Of a DNA stretch of 64,000 bases, positions 51,894-61,224 are shown piece by piece (the stretch's first letter is position 1; every line of letters starts with the position of its first letter). The notes beneath the pieces were generated by a model. It made no database searches. It saw only the letters and a program-made list of their open reading frames with translations, and had not been told where the DNA came from. The translations under genes and the position numbers were made by a program. Source of the DNA: Clostridium beijerinckii (lineage in GTDB: Bacteria > Bacillota > Clostridia > Clostridiales > Clostridiaceae); assembly GCF_018223745.1 (NCBI RefSeq), contig NZ_CP073653.1, forward strand, positions 3,682,001-3,746,000. Reading direction: 5' to 3'.

Positions 51894-53441
51894 TTAATTT
51901 AATCCCATTACTTTATCTTCAAATATTCTAGCATCCATTAATTTAAGATCTTTATCTACTATTGGTGCAAAATCCATTGCAGCTAATATATCTTTTTCAA
52001 GATTTACTCCAGGTGCAATTTCAGTTAAATGTAATCCATCTTCTTTTAACTCAAATACAGCTCTTTCTGTTATATACATAACAGGTTGCTTTAACTTCGT
52101 TGCACGATTTCCACTAAAAGTAATCTGCTGAACAGAGTCTACAAATTTTTTATTTGATCCATCATTTATAATTTTTAATTTCCCATCTTCTATTTTTATG
52201 TCTAATCCTTTAGCTGTAAAAGTTCCACAGAAGACTACTTTCTTCGAGCTTTGAGTAATGTTAATAAATCCACCACAGCCTGGCACCTTTGGTCCAAATT
52301 TACTTACATTTATATTTCCCTGCTTGTCTACTTCTGCAAGACCTAAGAATGCTATATCCAATCCGCCTCCATCGTAGAAATCAAATTGTGTTGGTTGATC
52401 ATACATACATTCTGGGTTTATTGATGCTCCAAATTTATTACCGCCTTGAGGAATTCCCCCTATAGCTCCTGGTTCTACAGTTAACGTAAAGTAATCACAT
52501 ATTCCTTCTTCATTAGCAACATTTGAAATTGCTTCTGGCATTCCAATCCCGATATTCACAACTTGTCCTTTTACTAATTCCATTGCAGCTCTTCTTCCGA
52601 TAATTTTTCTTTCATCTAATTTTAAAGGTGCTAATCCATCGACCACCATATTTGCCTCTCCAGTTAATGAAGGGTCATAATTGTATCCTAATATTTGAGC
52701 TTGATCTTCTTTATCTTCTGCTTCAACTATATAGTCAACATATATTCTAGGTATCTTCACAGCTCTTGGATCCAATGTTCCAAATTTAACAATCTTCTCA
52801 ACCTGAACTACTACAGTTCCTCCGCAATTTTTAACTGCTTGAGCTATACATGCAGCCTCAGAATAAGTAGCTTCATGGTCCATTGTAATATTTCCTTTTT
52901 CATCTGCATATGTTCCTCTAATAAAAGCAATATCTATCTTTGGACATTTATATATTAAATTTTCTTCACCTAATATATCTATTACTTGTACTATATCATC
53001 CTTAGTTATTGAATTTGCTTTTCCTCCCTCTACTCTAGGATCTACAAAAGTGTTTAGTCCAACTTTAGTTATAGTGCCAGTCCTATTACTTGCTTTATCT
53101 CTAAACATATGACACATAACTCCTTGCGGTAAATTATATGCATATGTTTTATTATCTCTAATTAATGCGCCTATCTTAGGTGCTAAGCCAAAATGTCCTC
53201 CTATAACTCTACCTGTTAGCCCTTCATGTGCTAAGTGATTTAATCCTTTACTTCCTCTATCACCTGATGCTGCTGCAAACATTAATGTTAGATTTTTGGG
53301 GCTATTTTCTTCTAAAAATCTTTCTTCCAATCTTTTGATTAATGATTCTGGAACTCCTAGTAATGCGAAACCTGATGTTGCTAAAACATTATTGTCTTTT
53401 ACCAAATCTGCTGCTTCTTTAGAATTAATTATTTTTACCAT
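51894..53441 (-). CDS. Acyl-CoA:carboxylate CoA-transferase, fused subunits
   Basis: 515 residues: both halves of a class I CoA-transferase in one chain. N-terminal half NVLATSGFALLGVPESLIKR, GLTGRVIGGHFGLAPKIG and C-terminal half KGQVVNIGIGMPEAISN, with TVEPGAIGGIPQGGNKFGAS, where the Glu is the expected covalent CoA carrier. Layout fits propionate/acetate CoA-transferase. Start 53441, after AGGAG. First gene of an operon with the aldolase-like gene. Confidence 0.92.
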   Translation of the reverse strand: MVKIINSKEAADLVKDNNVLATSGFALLGVPESLIKRLEERFLEENSPKNLTLMFAAASGDRGSKGLNHLAHEGLTGRVIGGHFGLAPKIGALIRDNKTYAYNLPQGVMCHMFRDKASNRTGTITKVGLNTFVDPRVEGGKANSITKDDIVQVIDILGEENLIYKCPKIDIAFIRGTYADEKGNITMDHEATYSEAACIAQAVKNCGGTVVVQVEKIVKFGTLDPRAVKIPRIYVDYIVEAEDKEDQAQILGYNYDPSLTGEANMVVDGLAPLKLDERKIIGRRAAMELVKGQVVNIGIGMPEAISNVANEEGICDYFTLTVEPGAIGGIPQGGNKFGASINPECMYDQPTQFDFYDGGGLDIAFLGLAEVDKQGNINVSKFGPKVPGCGGFINITQSSKKVVFCGTFTAKGLDIKIEDGKLKIINDGSNKKFVDSVQQITFSGNRATKLKQPVMYITERAVFELKEDGLHLTEIAPGVNLEKDILAAMDFAPIVDKDLKLMDARIFEDKVMGLN

Positions 53442-53918
53442 AAATATCATCTCCTGAAAAATATAATAGCCTTTGTTATTTTTTTATCAATTCCTCTTAC
53501 CTTTATTTTAATAGCTTGTCTATTTTTTGTCAATCTAATTTTCTGACAATTCAGAATTATTTTTTAATCCATTATTATTCAAAAATCTATTTTTTATTGT
53601 TAATGTATTGATATCGCTAACATTTCTATATTTCTCCCACATTTTTCAAAAAAATTTAAAATATAAAATTAAATCAAAATATTTATTATCTGATTATACT
53701 TACATTTTATGAAAGCAATCACATATTGGTTAATATATATTGATATTTTTTTAACTATTTTTCGATTTATTATTGATTACCAAATAACAACATTATATTT
53801 CACATATCGCTTTAACATATATGTTGCAATTCAAAATGCATAATTACGTCTAAAATTCTTGCAATATATGTTCTCCAATAAAACCATTTAACATTTAAAT
53901 TTTCCCTCTTTAATACAG
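53442..53918. other. Intergenic region with inverted repeat copy c
   Basis: AT-rich. Positions 53815-53872 are an inverted copy of the repeat at 42584 (minus strand TATTGCAAGAATTTTAGACG, GAATTGCAACATATATG). The operon promoter must lie in 53450-53700, but I cannot fix it. Confidence 0.45.
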
Positions 53919-53968
53919 CAATAACTCCTCTGATTGTCTTAAAATCAAAGGAGTTACTACTATATTAT
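53919..53968 (-). terminator. Terminator after the CDF gene
   Basis: AATAACTCCTCTGAT and ATCAAAGGAGTTACT form the stem. Confidence 0.8.
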
Positions 53969-54038
53969 AAAATATAAAACTTATATTGTTTTCTCTTTTG
54001 TTATATTCTGACTTATAATCAGCAATATATGTTATATA

Positions 54039-54929
54039 TTAAGTTGCTCTATTATTCATATTTTCTCTATATGGCTCTAAATGAACAATTACATCGGCAT
54101 TATTATTAAATTCCTTTCTTAACGCATCTTGAATTTCATGAGTTAATTTATGCGACTCTTCAAGACTCATTCTTGAATCTGCTAAAACATGCATATCTAT
54201 ATGCATATCTTCAATAGTTCCACGACTTCTTATTTTATGAACACCTTTTACACTTTTCTGGGACATTGTAATTTCTTTTATTGTCCCAGCTTCTACTGCA
54301 ATACTATCAACTAAAATATCGCTAGCAGCTCTGAATATTTCATAGGCAGAATGAAATATAAAGATAGCAACTACAACAGAAGCAAAACTATCTATAAGTG
54401 GCGATACTCCCAATTTTATTGCGCTAACAGCTATAATTACACCGATGGTTACAAATACATCACTTTTTGTATGCATTGAATCAGAAATTAGAATTGTACT
54501 CTTTAACTCTAGTCCCCTCTTATATTCATACTTTGTAATAAATATATTAATGCATAGTGTAACAAGCATTACAATTAGACTGATCGTTGTAATTTCTGGT
54601 CTAACTGGATGCATAAATTTATTAATCCCATCGATTATAATCTTTCCACCTATAAAAACTAACATTCCAACAATAAATAATCCTGTAAGTGTTTCATATT
54701 TCTTATGTCCATAAGGATGCTCTTCGTCAATAGGCTTGGCTGCTATTCCTACCCCAATAAGTCCAATAATATTAGATGATCCATCTGTTATTGAATGAAA
54801 TCCATCCGCCACTATACTCGAACTATTTGCCAAAGTACCAATTACTATTTTTATAAAAGCTATTATTATATTTGCAAACATAATAATCCAAAGCACTCTT
54901 TTTATTTCTTTAAAATTGTTTTTCTCCAA
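54039..54929 (-). CDS. Cation diffusion facilitator (CDF) transporter
   Basis: 296 residues. Six membrane helices: TM2 SSSIVADGFHSITDGSSNII carries the H-x-x-x-D site, TM5 LISDSMHTKSDVFVT the second (H/D) metal site. The cytoplasmic C-terminal domain (IDMHVLADSRMSLEESHKLT) binds metal as in ZitB/YiiP. Exports Zn, Mn or Co; metal not determined. The start is TTG, after AGGTG. Confidence 0.93.
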   Translation of the reverse strand: MEKNNFKEIKRVLWIIMFANIIIAFIKIVIGTLANSSSIVADGFHSITDGSSNIIGLIGVGIAAKPIDEEHPYGHKKYETLTGLFIVGMLVFIGGKIIIDGINKFMHPVRPEITTISLIVMLVTLCINIFITKYEYKRGLELKSTILISDSMHTKSDVFVTIGVIIAVSAIKLGVSPLIDSFASVVVAIFIFHSAYEIFRAASDILVDSIAVEAGTIKEITMSQKSVKGVHKIRSRGTIEDMHIDMHVLADSRMSLEESHKLTHEIQDALRKEFNNNADVIVHLEPYRENMNNRAT

Positions 54930-55593
54930 AATTACACCTACTTTTAATTAATAAAATTTAAGTAACCATAATAAATTGGTTGATGAATTCAACTATAGAT
55001 AACTAATATATTATTATTTTTTCGTTATGTTACTTCTAAAAAAGTTTATTCTACATCCTACTTCATCAATTATTTTAATAATAGTTTGCTCATTAATTAT
55101 CAATTGGTAATATATTTTATACTTCTATAGTATGTTATTGTTTTATATATGTTAATATATCTAAAAATATATCAAGTACTTATTATTATCAGTTGAAAAT
55201 AAATTCTAATTGATATCTCATATATTCCACGATCTATTAGCTCAAATATTATATAAAAAGAAATACAGACAACAAAAAGGACTCAGAAGCCCATCTTCCG
55301 AATCCTCCATTTTAAATTAATATATTGCAAAAATAATCCTTCATCATAATTCTAAAAAATATTACAAGAATTTTAACGCAATTGTGAAATGTGCATTGTG
55401 AATTTTAACATATATATACCAATTATCGAAAATCTTTATTTCCAATACATCTAATTATTCACATTCATGCCAGCTTGTACAAAAATATAAGATTACTTTA
55501 AAAAGCTATTGCAAATAGTATATTGGTATTAATTGAAAAAAGCATTTTGTTAAGCATTCTATAGAATTATATTTATATAATTAGCTATCTCTT
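54930..55593. other. Intergenic region with terminator and repeat copy b
   Basis: AGGACTCAGAAG / CTTCCGAATCCT hairpin at 55277-55306 with a T run on the minus strand; repeat copy at 55321-55416 (TATATTGCAAAAATAATCCT ... AATGTGCATTGTGAATTTTA). Rest AT-rich, no gene. Confidence 0.55.
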
Positions 55594-56091
55594 TTATACT
55601 TTGTGTGGTAATTCACTTCTAATTTTTTCTAGGTGCTTTGGATAATCCTGAATTACAATATCAGCTTTTATTCCAATCTTCTCTAATGCCCCCAATGAAG
55701 ATTGTACTTTATCCCAGAATTCTTCTACTGCTCTATTGACATGATTTTTCACCACTGCAGTCTCAAACTCATTATTTTCCTTTTCAACTTTTCTCAACTG
55801 ATTCATTAAAGTTATTTCATCAGAATCTACATTTTTTAATTCTACACATAATGTATTTTTTAATCCAAGTATACAAAGATCATCACTTAATCCATCTTCG
55901 CCTTTATTAGAAACATATGAAATTTCTTTAATAATTTTTCTTCCCGTATATCCGATTGAGTCTTCATATTCTTCAAATACAAGAATGTCTCTAACACTAA
56001 ACTCCCTATTGTATTCTACTAATTCAAAAGTTTTACTTCCATCTCTTATCACTTTATAGTTATTAGGCGTTATTTTTAGCTCATGTATCAT
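55594..56091 (-). CDS. DUF3850/ASCH-like domain protein
   Basis: 165 residues. MIHELKITPNNYKVIRDGSK then TFELVEYNREFSVRDILVFE is the DUF3850 signature, an ASCH/PUA-type RNA-binding fold, up to about residue 78. The remaining half is a helical region (LMNQLRKVEKENNEFETAVV). Such proteins occur in phage and chromosomes with presumed RNA-binding roles. Weak purine-rich ribosome site before the ATG. Confidence 0.78.
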   Translation of the reverse strand: MIHELKITPNNYKVIRDGSKTFELVEYNREFSVRDILVFEEYEDSIGYTGRKIIKEISYVSNKGEDGLSDDLCILGLKNTLCVELKNVDSDEITLMNQLRKVEKENNEFETAVVKNHVNRAVEEFWDKVQSSLGALEKIGIKADIVIQDYPKHLEKIRSELPHKV

Positions 56092-56439
56092 TTAAATCAT
56101 CTTCTTTCTATAGTGTATTATATTTTAAAATTTTAGACTTAAATAAATTGAGTATTTGCTCTATATAACTATTGTGTCAAAAAATACTTCTACTATTCTT
56201 AATAAAAGCTTTTAAATTATGTAATCTCCAATTAATATATAAATAATCCACTGAAAGTAGAAACATTGTTATTTCGCAGGACTATGAAAATTTCGCTGAA
56301 AGTACTAAATTGTAGGTTGTTCCATTTTAGCTTGTCAAACTGAAAGTTGGAGCATGCTAAAGTGGATACAATCTGCTGCTTAGAACCTTCAGAGATATTT
56401 TCATAGCTTTTCGGAATCAAAATATTTATGATTTGGTAA

Positions 56440-58392
56440 GTAGACTAGGGAATCACTTCCCTAACCCCTCTCAGAACCGTACGTGCGGATTTCCCGCATA
56501 CGGCTCCCCACATTATAATTCACAGTATATATGATATATCTTCTTTTAAGTTGAAAATATTAACATATATTTTAGCTTTAGGTATTTTGAAGCACTCAAA
56601 CATAGTGTCAAAACTTCTCCAGTTATAACTTCTTTTCTGACTTCTTTTGTTTAGCCATTTAAAAGTTAGTTTTCTTACTAAATATCTGAAAGTTGCGAGA
56701 CTTAAACTGTTGTCAGTGATTCCGTAATACCTATAATATCCTATTAGTCTCTGTGTCAGTTTCTCCATTAATAATGTGAGCGGCACTGTTCTATTATTCT
56801 TTAACCATTCATTCAATCTCTTTATGCTAGCTCCAAATTTCTTTGAGCTAGTCTTCCTCTTAACTCTAAAACTTCCATTCTTTCTGCAACTGCAGAAGTG
56901 TGTAAATCCTAGAAAATCAAAAGTTCTATCTTTATATGATTCTAACTTTCATGCTCTCTTGAATTTTCTATCATAGTAGGCATTCTTACCGAAATATAAT
57001 ATTTTAGTTTTATCTTCAGCTACCTGCAAGTTAAATTTGTCTAATCTGTTTTTCAATGCTTCATAGAAAGCTTTCGCTTCGTCTTCATACTGAAAACAGC
57101 AAACAAAATCATCCGCATAGCGTACTATGTACGCCTGTCCTTTACACTTCTTTTTGATAAAGTTATTAAACCATATATCTAAAACATAATGTAAATAAAT
57201 GTTTGCTAATGTTGGAGATATTATTCCCCCTTGTGGAGTTCCTTCATATACTTTATAAAACTTTCCGTTTTCCATTATTCCAGTTTTCAAAAATCTACCT
57301 ATATATCTAAGTAAGTTCTTGTCTGCAATCCTGTGTTCAAGAAATTTCATCAACCACTTGTGGTCAACATTATCAAAGAATCCTTTAATATCAGCATCTA
57401 CAACATAATTCACATTCTTTTCAGATAAATATACATTTAAGATTTTAAGAGCATCATGACAACTTCTATTTTGTCTAAACCCAAAAGAACTATCAATGAA
57501 ATCTTGTTCATATATTGATTTTAATATTTTATTAATGGCTAATTGTACAACTTTGTCTTCATATGCCGGTATACCTAGAGGTCTTTTCTTGTTTGAACCA
57601 GACTTATCTATGTATACTCTCCTTACAGGCTGCGGTCTATATTTAAAAGTCTTCATTCTAATTAGTAGATTATCAATATTATTCTCTAAGTTAGTTTCAT
57701 ATTCTTCCTTTGTTACCTTATCCACTCCTGTAGCCTTATTTCCGCTCAGTTCATAATGGCATAAAATTAGCATTTCCTTGTTAACTAAATGCATTAGTGA
57801 TGTAAATTTCTCTTTAGGATTATTTCCAGCTATTTCTGCTATCCTCTCAAGTTTTGTGTACATTTTTTTTCCTCCTCTGTGTGAGAATTTCTGTTTCTCT
57901 TTTCAAGGTCTATAATATGTTACACCCTTCCCTCCATGGTCATTACTCATTTCTTCAGTACTATGGTGTAATCCGACTACTCATTATCATTTGAATACCT
58001 CTGATTTCTAATCATTGTTTTCCATACTCTGAAGTCAGAGAATAATGAGTCCTCCCAAGTTGACGTACTATATCAATGTATACCATGCTACACCTTAAAA
58101 CCACGAGAAAGCACAGATATTCTTGCAATAATGATTATCTATGTTCTGACTTCTAATTTACCGATATTATCGTCCTTTCTGACTTTGTGATAATTTCGTG
58201 GCTAGTAGTTTCAGCATTCGCTTGCGGCCTGGTACCTTGTTTGTCTACACTTAACTTATTACATCGCCATAATAAGCCCAAGACTAACTAATGACTGGTT
58301 GCTGGCCTTTGTCATGCAGGATTCCCACCTGCTATATAGTAATAATGAGGAAGGTTAGCCCTCATTATCTTTTACGCCCTTGCTTGGCGTAC
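56440..58392 (-). mobile_element. Group II intron
   Basis: Minus strand. 5' end near 58392 begins GTACGCC (variant of GTGYG). Domain V is at 56476-56508 (GAGCCGTATGCGGGAAATCC then GCACGTACGGTTC). A DVI-like hairpin TTAGGGA..TTCCCTA follows, ending in CTAC. TTACC is present at both junctions. The intron-encoded protein is at 56520-57863, broken. Confidence 0.85.
56520..57863 (-). pseudogene. Group II intron reverse transcriptase/maturase, nonsense codon
   Basis: 447 codons. The RT domain is complete: GNKATGVDKVTKEEYETNLE, RRVYIDKSG, NKKRPLGIPAYEDKVVQLAI, VDADIKGFFDNVDHKWLM, EGTPQGGIISPTLANIYL and the catalytic YADD. An in-frame TGA (56949-56951) follows KRA, where KLESYKDRTFDFLGFTHF continues the same frame; one C-to-T change (CGA to TGA) explains it. 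The maturase X domain and GIIM region (LTQRLIGYYRYYGI) remain open. AGGAGG before the ATG. Confidence 0.88.
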
Positions 58393-58534
58393 CGGTAAGT
58401 TATCACATAAATCTAGTTTTAACGTTGGATATCTATAGGCATAAAAATAAACTAATAAATATACATTTAAAACATTGCATATTGTATTAGTTTATTATCT
58501 TATACTATTTATATATCTTAAACTTCAATAAAAT

Positions 58535-59005
58535 TTATAATTCCTTTATGTACCACACATCACAGGCATAATGTTCAGTTTCAACTAAAGGTTTTTCTAA
58601 TCTAAGAAATTCATTCTTTTCGTAAAATCTCTTAGCGGCCTCCATATTATCAAAAGTTTCTAAATAACATTTTTTATAATGTACTCTCGCAAATTCTAAA
58701 GAAAGACCTAGTAATTTCTTTGCGATACCTGAGCCTCTTGCTTCTTTTAAAGAATACATTTTTTGTAATTCACATACATCTTCAGTTCCTAACAATGGCC
58801 CTATCCCACATCCTGCTACTATCTTCCCATTTTCTTCAACTACCCAGTATTTAGATTTTTCACCGCTATAGACTTGGTAAAAACATCCTAAGTTAGGATC
58901 AGACCAAGCACAGCCAGGTTTATTAGCCCCAAATTCTATCAAACAAGTTCTTATTAATGATTCTACTTGTTCATTATCTTTTTCCTGTATTTCTCTTATT
59001 ATCAT
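58535..59005 (-). CDS. GNAT-family N-acetyltransferase
   Basis: 156 residues. MIIREIQEKDNEQVESLIRT start, YWVVEENGKIVAGCGIGPLL, then the acetyl-CoA motif KEARGSGIAKKLLGLSLEFA (R-G-x-G-I/G-A) and CYLETFDNMEAAKRFYEKNE. Resembles PhnO/YbfA-type small acetyltransferases; acceptor unknown. Start at ATG 59005 after GGGGGAA. Confidence 0.9.
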   Translation of the reverse strand: MIIREIQEKDNEQVESLIRTCLIEFGANKPGCAWSDPNLGCFYQVYSGEKSKYWVVEENGKIVAGCGIGPLLGTEDVCELQKMYSLKEARGSGIAKKLLGLSLEFARVHYKKCYLETFDNMEAAKRFYEKNEFLRLEKPLVETEHYACDVWYIKEL

Positions 59006-59204
59006 AAAGCTTTCCCCCACTACTAACTTGCTAGTTTAATTTTTATATAATAGGATACAATAAAATTACCTATTTATCAATATTAATTAAGAATGTTCCA
59101 TTTAATATAACAATTAAAATAAAAATGCTCCTGAAACTTTCATGTTATCTATAATATTTTCCATATCAAAAGAAAAACTGTTCTTCATCCTCTCTATGTT
59201 ACTC

Positions 59205-59636
59205 CTATCTATAAAATTCTAATGCATTAAGTATTTTATCTGCTGCTTTATTATATTTTTCTATTCTTTCATGATCCTTTTGAGAAGGATTTTTAATTCT
59301 TGATAGATTCATATTGTCTTTTAAATCGGCTAGCTTTATCTCGCACGCTAACCTATTAGTAATTATTCTTTCTATAAACTCATCGTATGTTTCATTATGC
59401 CGTCTTGTTAATGCATCCAGTGCAGATAGTATTTCTTCTGAAAAGCCTTCATTTTTTAAATAATCTATTGTAATATCAGTATCTTCTATTACATCATGAA
59501 GCACTGCACATATCATTTCTTCTTGGCTTCTCTTTGAAATCATTAATCTTAGAGGATGAAGAATATATGGTTTACCACCTTTATCCACCTGACCTTCATG
59601 AGCTTTTGCTGCTATACATATAGCTTTTTCCAACAT
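59205..59636 (-). CDS. Stand-alone HD-domain (p)ppGpp-hydrolase-like protein
   Basis: 143 residues, HD_4 family. AAKAHEGQVDKGGKPYILHP (first His), MICAVLHDVIEDTDIT (HD-x-x-E-D), and IKLADLKDNMNLSRI (last Asp), all residues of the hydrolase site of Rel/SpoT and of MESH1/SAH proteins. No synthetase or TGS domain. Would hydrolyse ppGpp or a related nucleotide. AAGGAG before the ATG. Confidence 0.88.
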   Translation of the reverse strand: MLEKAICIAAKAHEGQVDKGGKPYILHPLRLMISKRSQEEMICAVLHDVIEDTDITIDYLKNEGFSEEILSALDALTRRHNETYDEFIERIITNRLACEIKLADLKDNMNLSRIKNPSQKDHERIEKYNKAADKILNALEFYR

Positions 59637-59716
59637 ATCTTCATCTCCTTTTACTAGTCAAATTATATTTTCAGTAAATTTAAAATATAATTTGTGAACT
59701 TATAATCGAGTCAACT

Positions 59717-59812
59717 CTATGGATACTGTACCTTTTGGGGACATAACATTCGACTTCTTCGGTATAAACACCAAAGGCATCTTATGGACATTGTACCTTT
59801 TAAGGACATAAC
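59717..59812. repeat. Direct repeat pair in spacer
   Basis: TATGGATACTGTACCTTTTG and TATGGACATTGTACCTTTTA, both followed by GGACATAAC, about 64 bp apart. Role not seen. Confidence 0.6.
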
Positions 59813-59866
59813 CTCCAAGAGCATCAGAAACAATATCTGAAATAGATTTTATTCTGCATTTACCGC

Positions 59867-59907
59867 AAAAAAACTGCTATAAAATTAATATCCAAAGCAG
59901 TTTTTTA
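59867..59907 (-). terminator. Terminator after the thioredoxin-like gene
   Basis: AAAAAACTGCTATA and AGCAGTTTTTT, 11-bp stem, 40 bp after the stop. Confidence 0.88.
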
Positions 59908-59946
59908 TACTGTAATAATCTATACAAAGTTGTATTCGCCTTTAAA

Positions 59947-60270
59947 TTAGAATATCATTTCATAATATCTCTTTACACTTGCTTCTAATTCTAGTAAATC
60001 TAAATTTCTTCCTACTCTTATACTTTCCTTGCCTTCTATATAAAGTAGAAATATTGGTACAGAAAATACATTATATTTTGCTGCTAAATCTAAATGCTTT
60101 TCTGCATTTACTTCTCCACTCTTAATTTCAGGAAATCTTTTTAAAATATCTTCAATCTTAGTTTTAATGACTTCACACGCCCCGCAAGCTCCTCCTGTAA
60201 AATATATCGCGCTCATTCTTTTGTCTTTTATTAGATCTAATAGTTCCGTATCATTATTCAAATTGTCCAA
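59947..60270 (-). CDS. Thioredoxin-family protein
   Basis: 107 residues. The redox site is AIYFTGGACGACEVIKTKIE, a CGAC (CxxC) motif; the cis-Pro loop is NVFSVPIFLLY. Resembles short clostridial thioredoxin-like proteins. The start is TTG at 60270, one base after the stop of the PIN-domain gene, 8 bases after GAGGT: translational coupling. Confidence 0.85.
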   Translation of the reverse strand: MDNLNNDTELLDLIKDKRMSAIYFTGGACGACEVIKTKIEDILKRFPEIKSGEVNAEKHLDLAAKYNVFSVPIFLLYIEGKESIRVGRNLDLLELEASVKRYYEMIF

Positions 60271-60271
60271 C

Positions 60272-60733
60272 TTAATTTACCTCACTATATTGCTCTTCTA
60301 TCATCATATTTAATGTCACAACTTTATCCTCACCTAATATTTGATTTGCAGCATTATATAAATATTTATCTTCTGTCACTAATATAAGACTATCATCTGA
60401 ATGACACGCATATAAAAGTAACAAATCATTCTGTGATAATTTATTTATACTATTTAAATATATATTACCACTTTTAGAATACTTTATATTTAATTTTGAT
60501 GAAAATTCTTCGAGATTACTCTTATTTATTTCTATAATTGAAAATAGCAATTTACAGAATCTTTCTGATAGTACTTGTTGACCTTTGTATTCTTTCCTTT
60601 CCTTGACCACAAGCTCTTCACTCACTTCTTTTAAAATTATTATTTTCTCATCTTCTATGAGTTTATTAATAATCGAAGGATACTGTTTCCAGAGCCCTAT
60701 TACAACATTAGTATCCAATAAATACTTGTTCAT
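60272..60733 (-). CDS. PIN-domain protein
   Basis: 153 residues. KYLLDTNVVIGLWKQYPSII (first Asp), KEVSEELVVKERKEYKGQQV (Glu), LSQNDLLLLYACHSDDSLIL (Asp) and LVTEDKYLYNAANQI (last Asp): the four acidic residues of PIN nucleases, in the DUF4411/large-PIN style. GGGAGGG before ATG 60733. No antitoxin gene; coupled to the thioredoxin gene. Likely RNase; function inferred. Confidence 0.82.
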   Translation of the reverse strand: MNKYLLDTNVVIGLWKQYPSIINKLIEDEKIIILKEVSEELVVKERKEYKGQQVLSERFCKLLFSIIEINKSNLEEFSSKLNIKYSKSGNIYLNSINKLSQNDLLLLYACHSDDSLILVTEDKYLYNAANQILGEDKVVTLNMMIEEQYSEVN

Positions 60734-60748
60734 AATTATCCCTCCCAC

Positions 60749-61015
60749 AATTGCTATAGTATTATCCTTAATCTATTTATATATTTATTATACTCCGTAT
60801 TATTTTTTTATTAATTATTATAATCTTAGTTTTCTCATCTATCGAAAATTCATTCTTTTAATTATATAAGTTTTTCTCTCATACATACGAAAAGCTTTAG
60901 ACATAATTTTTATTGTTTTATTTTTATTGTATTCTCCTCACCTACTTACATGTGCCACTTGCAAAATAGTAATTTTTAAGTGGCAAACCTATTAGTGATA
61001 TAGCCCCAAATAATA
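60749..61015. other. Intergenic region
   Basis: AT-rich, holds the PIN gene promoter. GTGCCACTTG..AAGTGGCAAAC is a weak hairpin near 60952-60987. Nothing else. Confidence 0.4.
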
Positions 61016-61055
61016 AATAAAGTCGTGTATATTAACTCCATGCACGGCTTTATTT
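61016..61055 (-). terminator. Terminator after the binding-protein gene
   Basis: AATAAAGTCGTG and CACGGCTTTATT form a 12-bp stem; it lies 170 bp after the stop. Confidence 0.82.
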
Positions 61056-61224
61056 GTTAAATTTCAATCAGTATATTTTATAGACTTAAGTCTTCTCCAT
61101 TAGTTGAAATAACTTTTTTATAATACAATTGACGTAATTATCAAATAACTACATCTTAAAATCAACTATTATTTATTTCTCTGAATCTTATATGATTAAT
61201 TTATTAAAAACTATTAGTATAAAA

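Larger units (their letters stand above)
56240..58438. repeat. Long-hairpin element (9), B/C chimera split by a group II intron
   Basis: 56240-56435 has the B arm (GAAAGTAGAAACATTGTTAT, GTACTAAATTGTAGGTTGTT) and the C arm (GCATGCTAAAGTGGATACAA, AAAATATTTATGATTTGG). The last 40 bp of the C end lie beyond the intron at 58395-58438 (TTATCACATAAATCTAGTTT). Confidence 0.75.

Noticed and set aside
52695..52958. Plus-strand 87-codon frame
   Set aside because: Antisense shadow inside the CoA-transferase gene.
56232..56420. 62-codon minus-strand frame
   Set aside because: Chance frame inside long-hairpin element 9.
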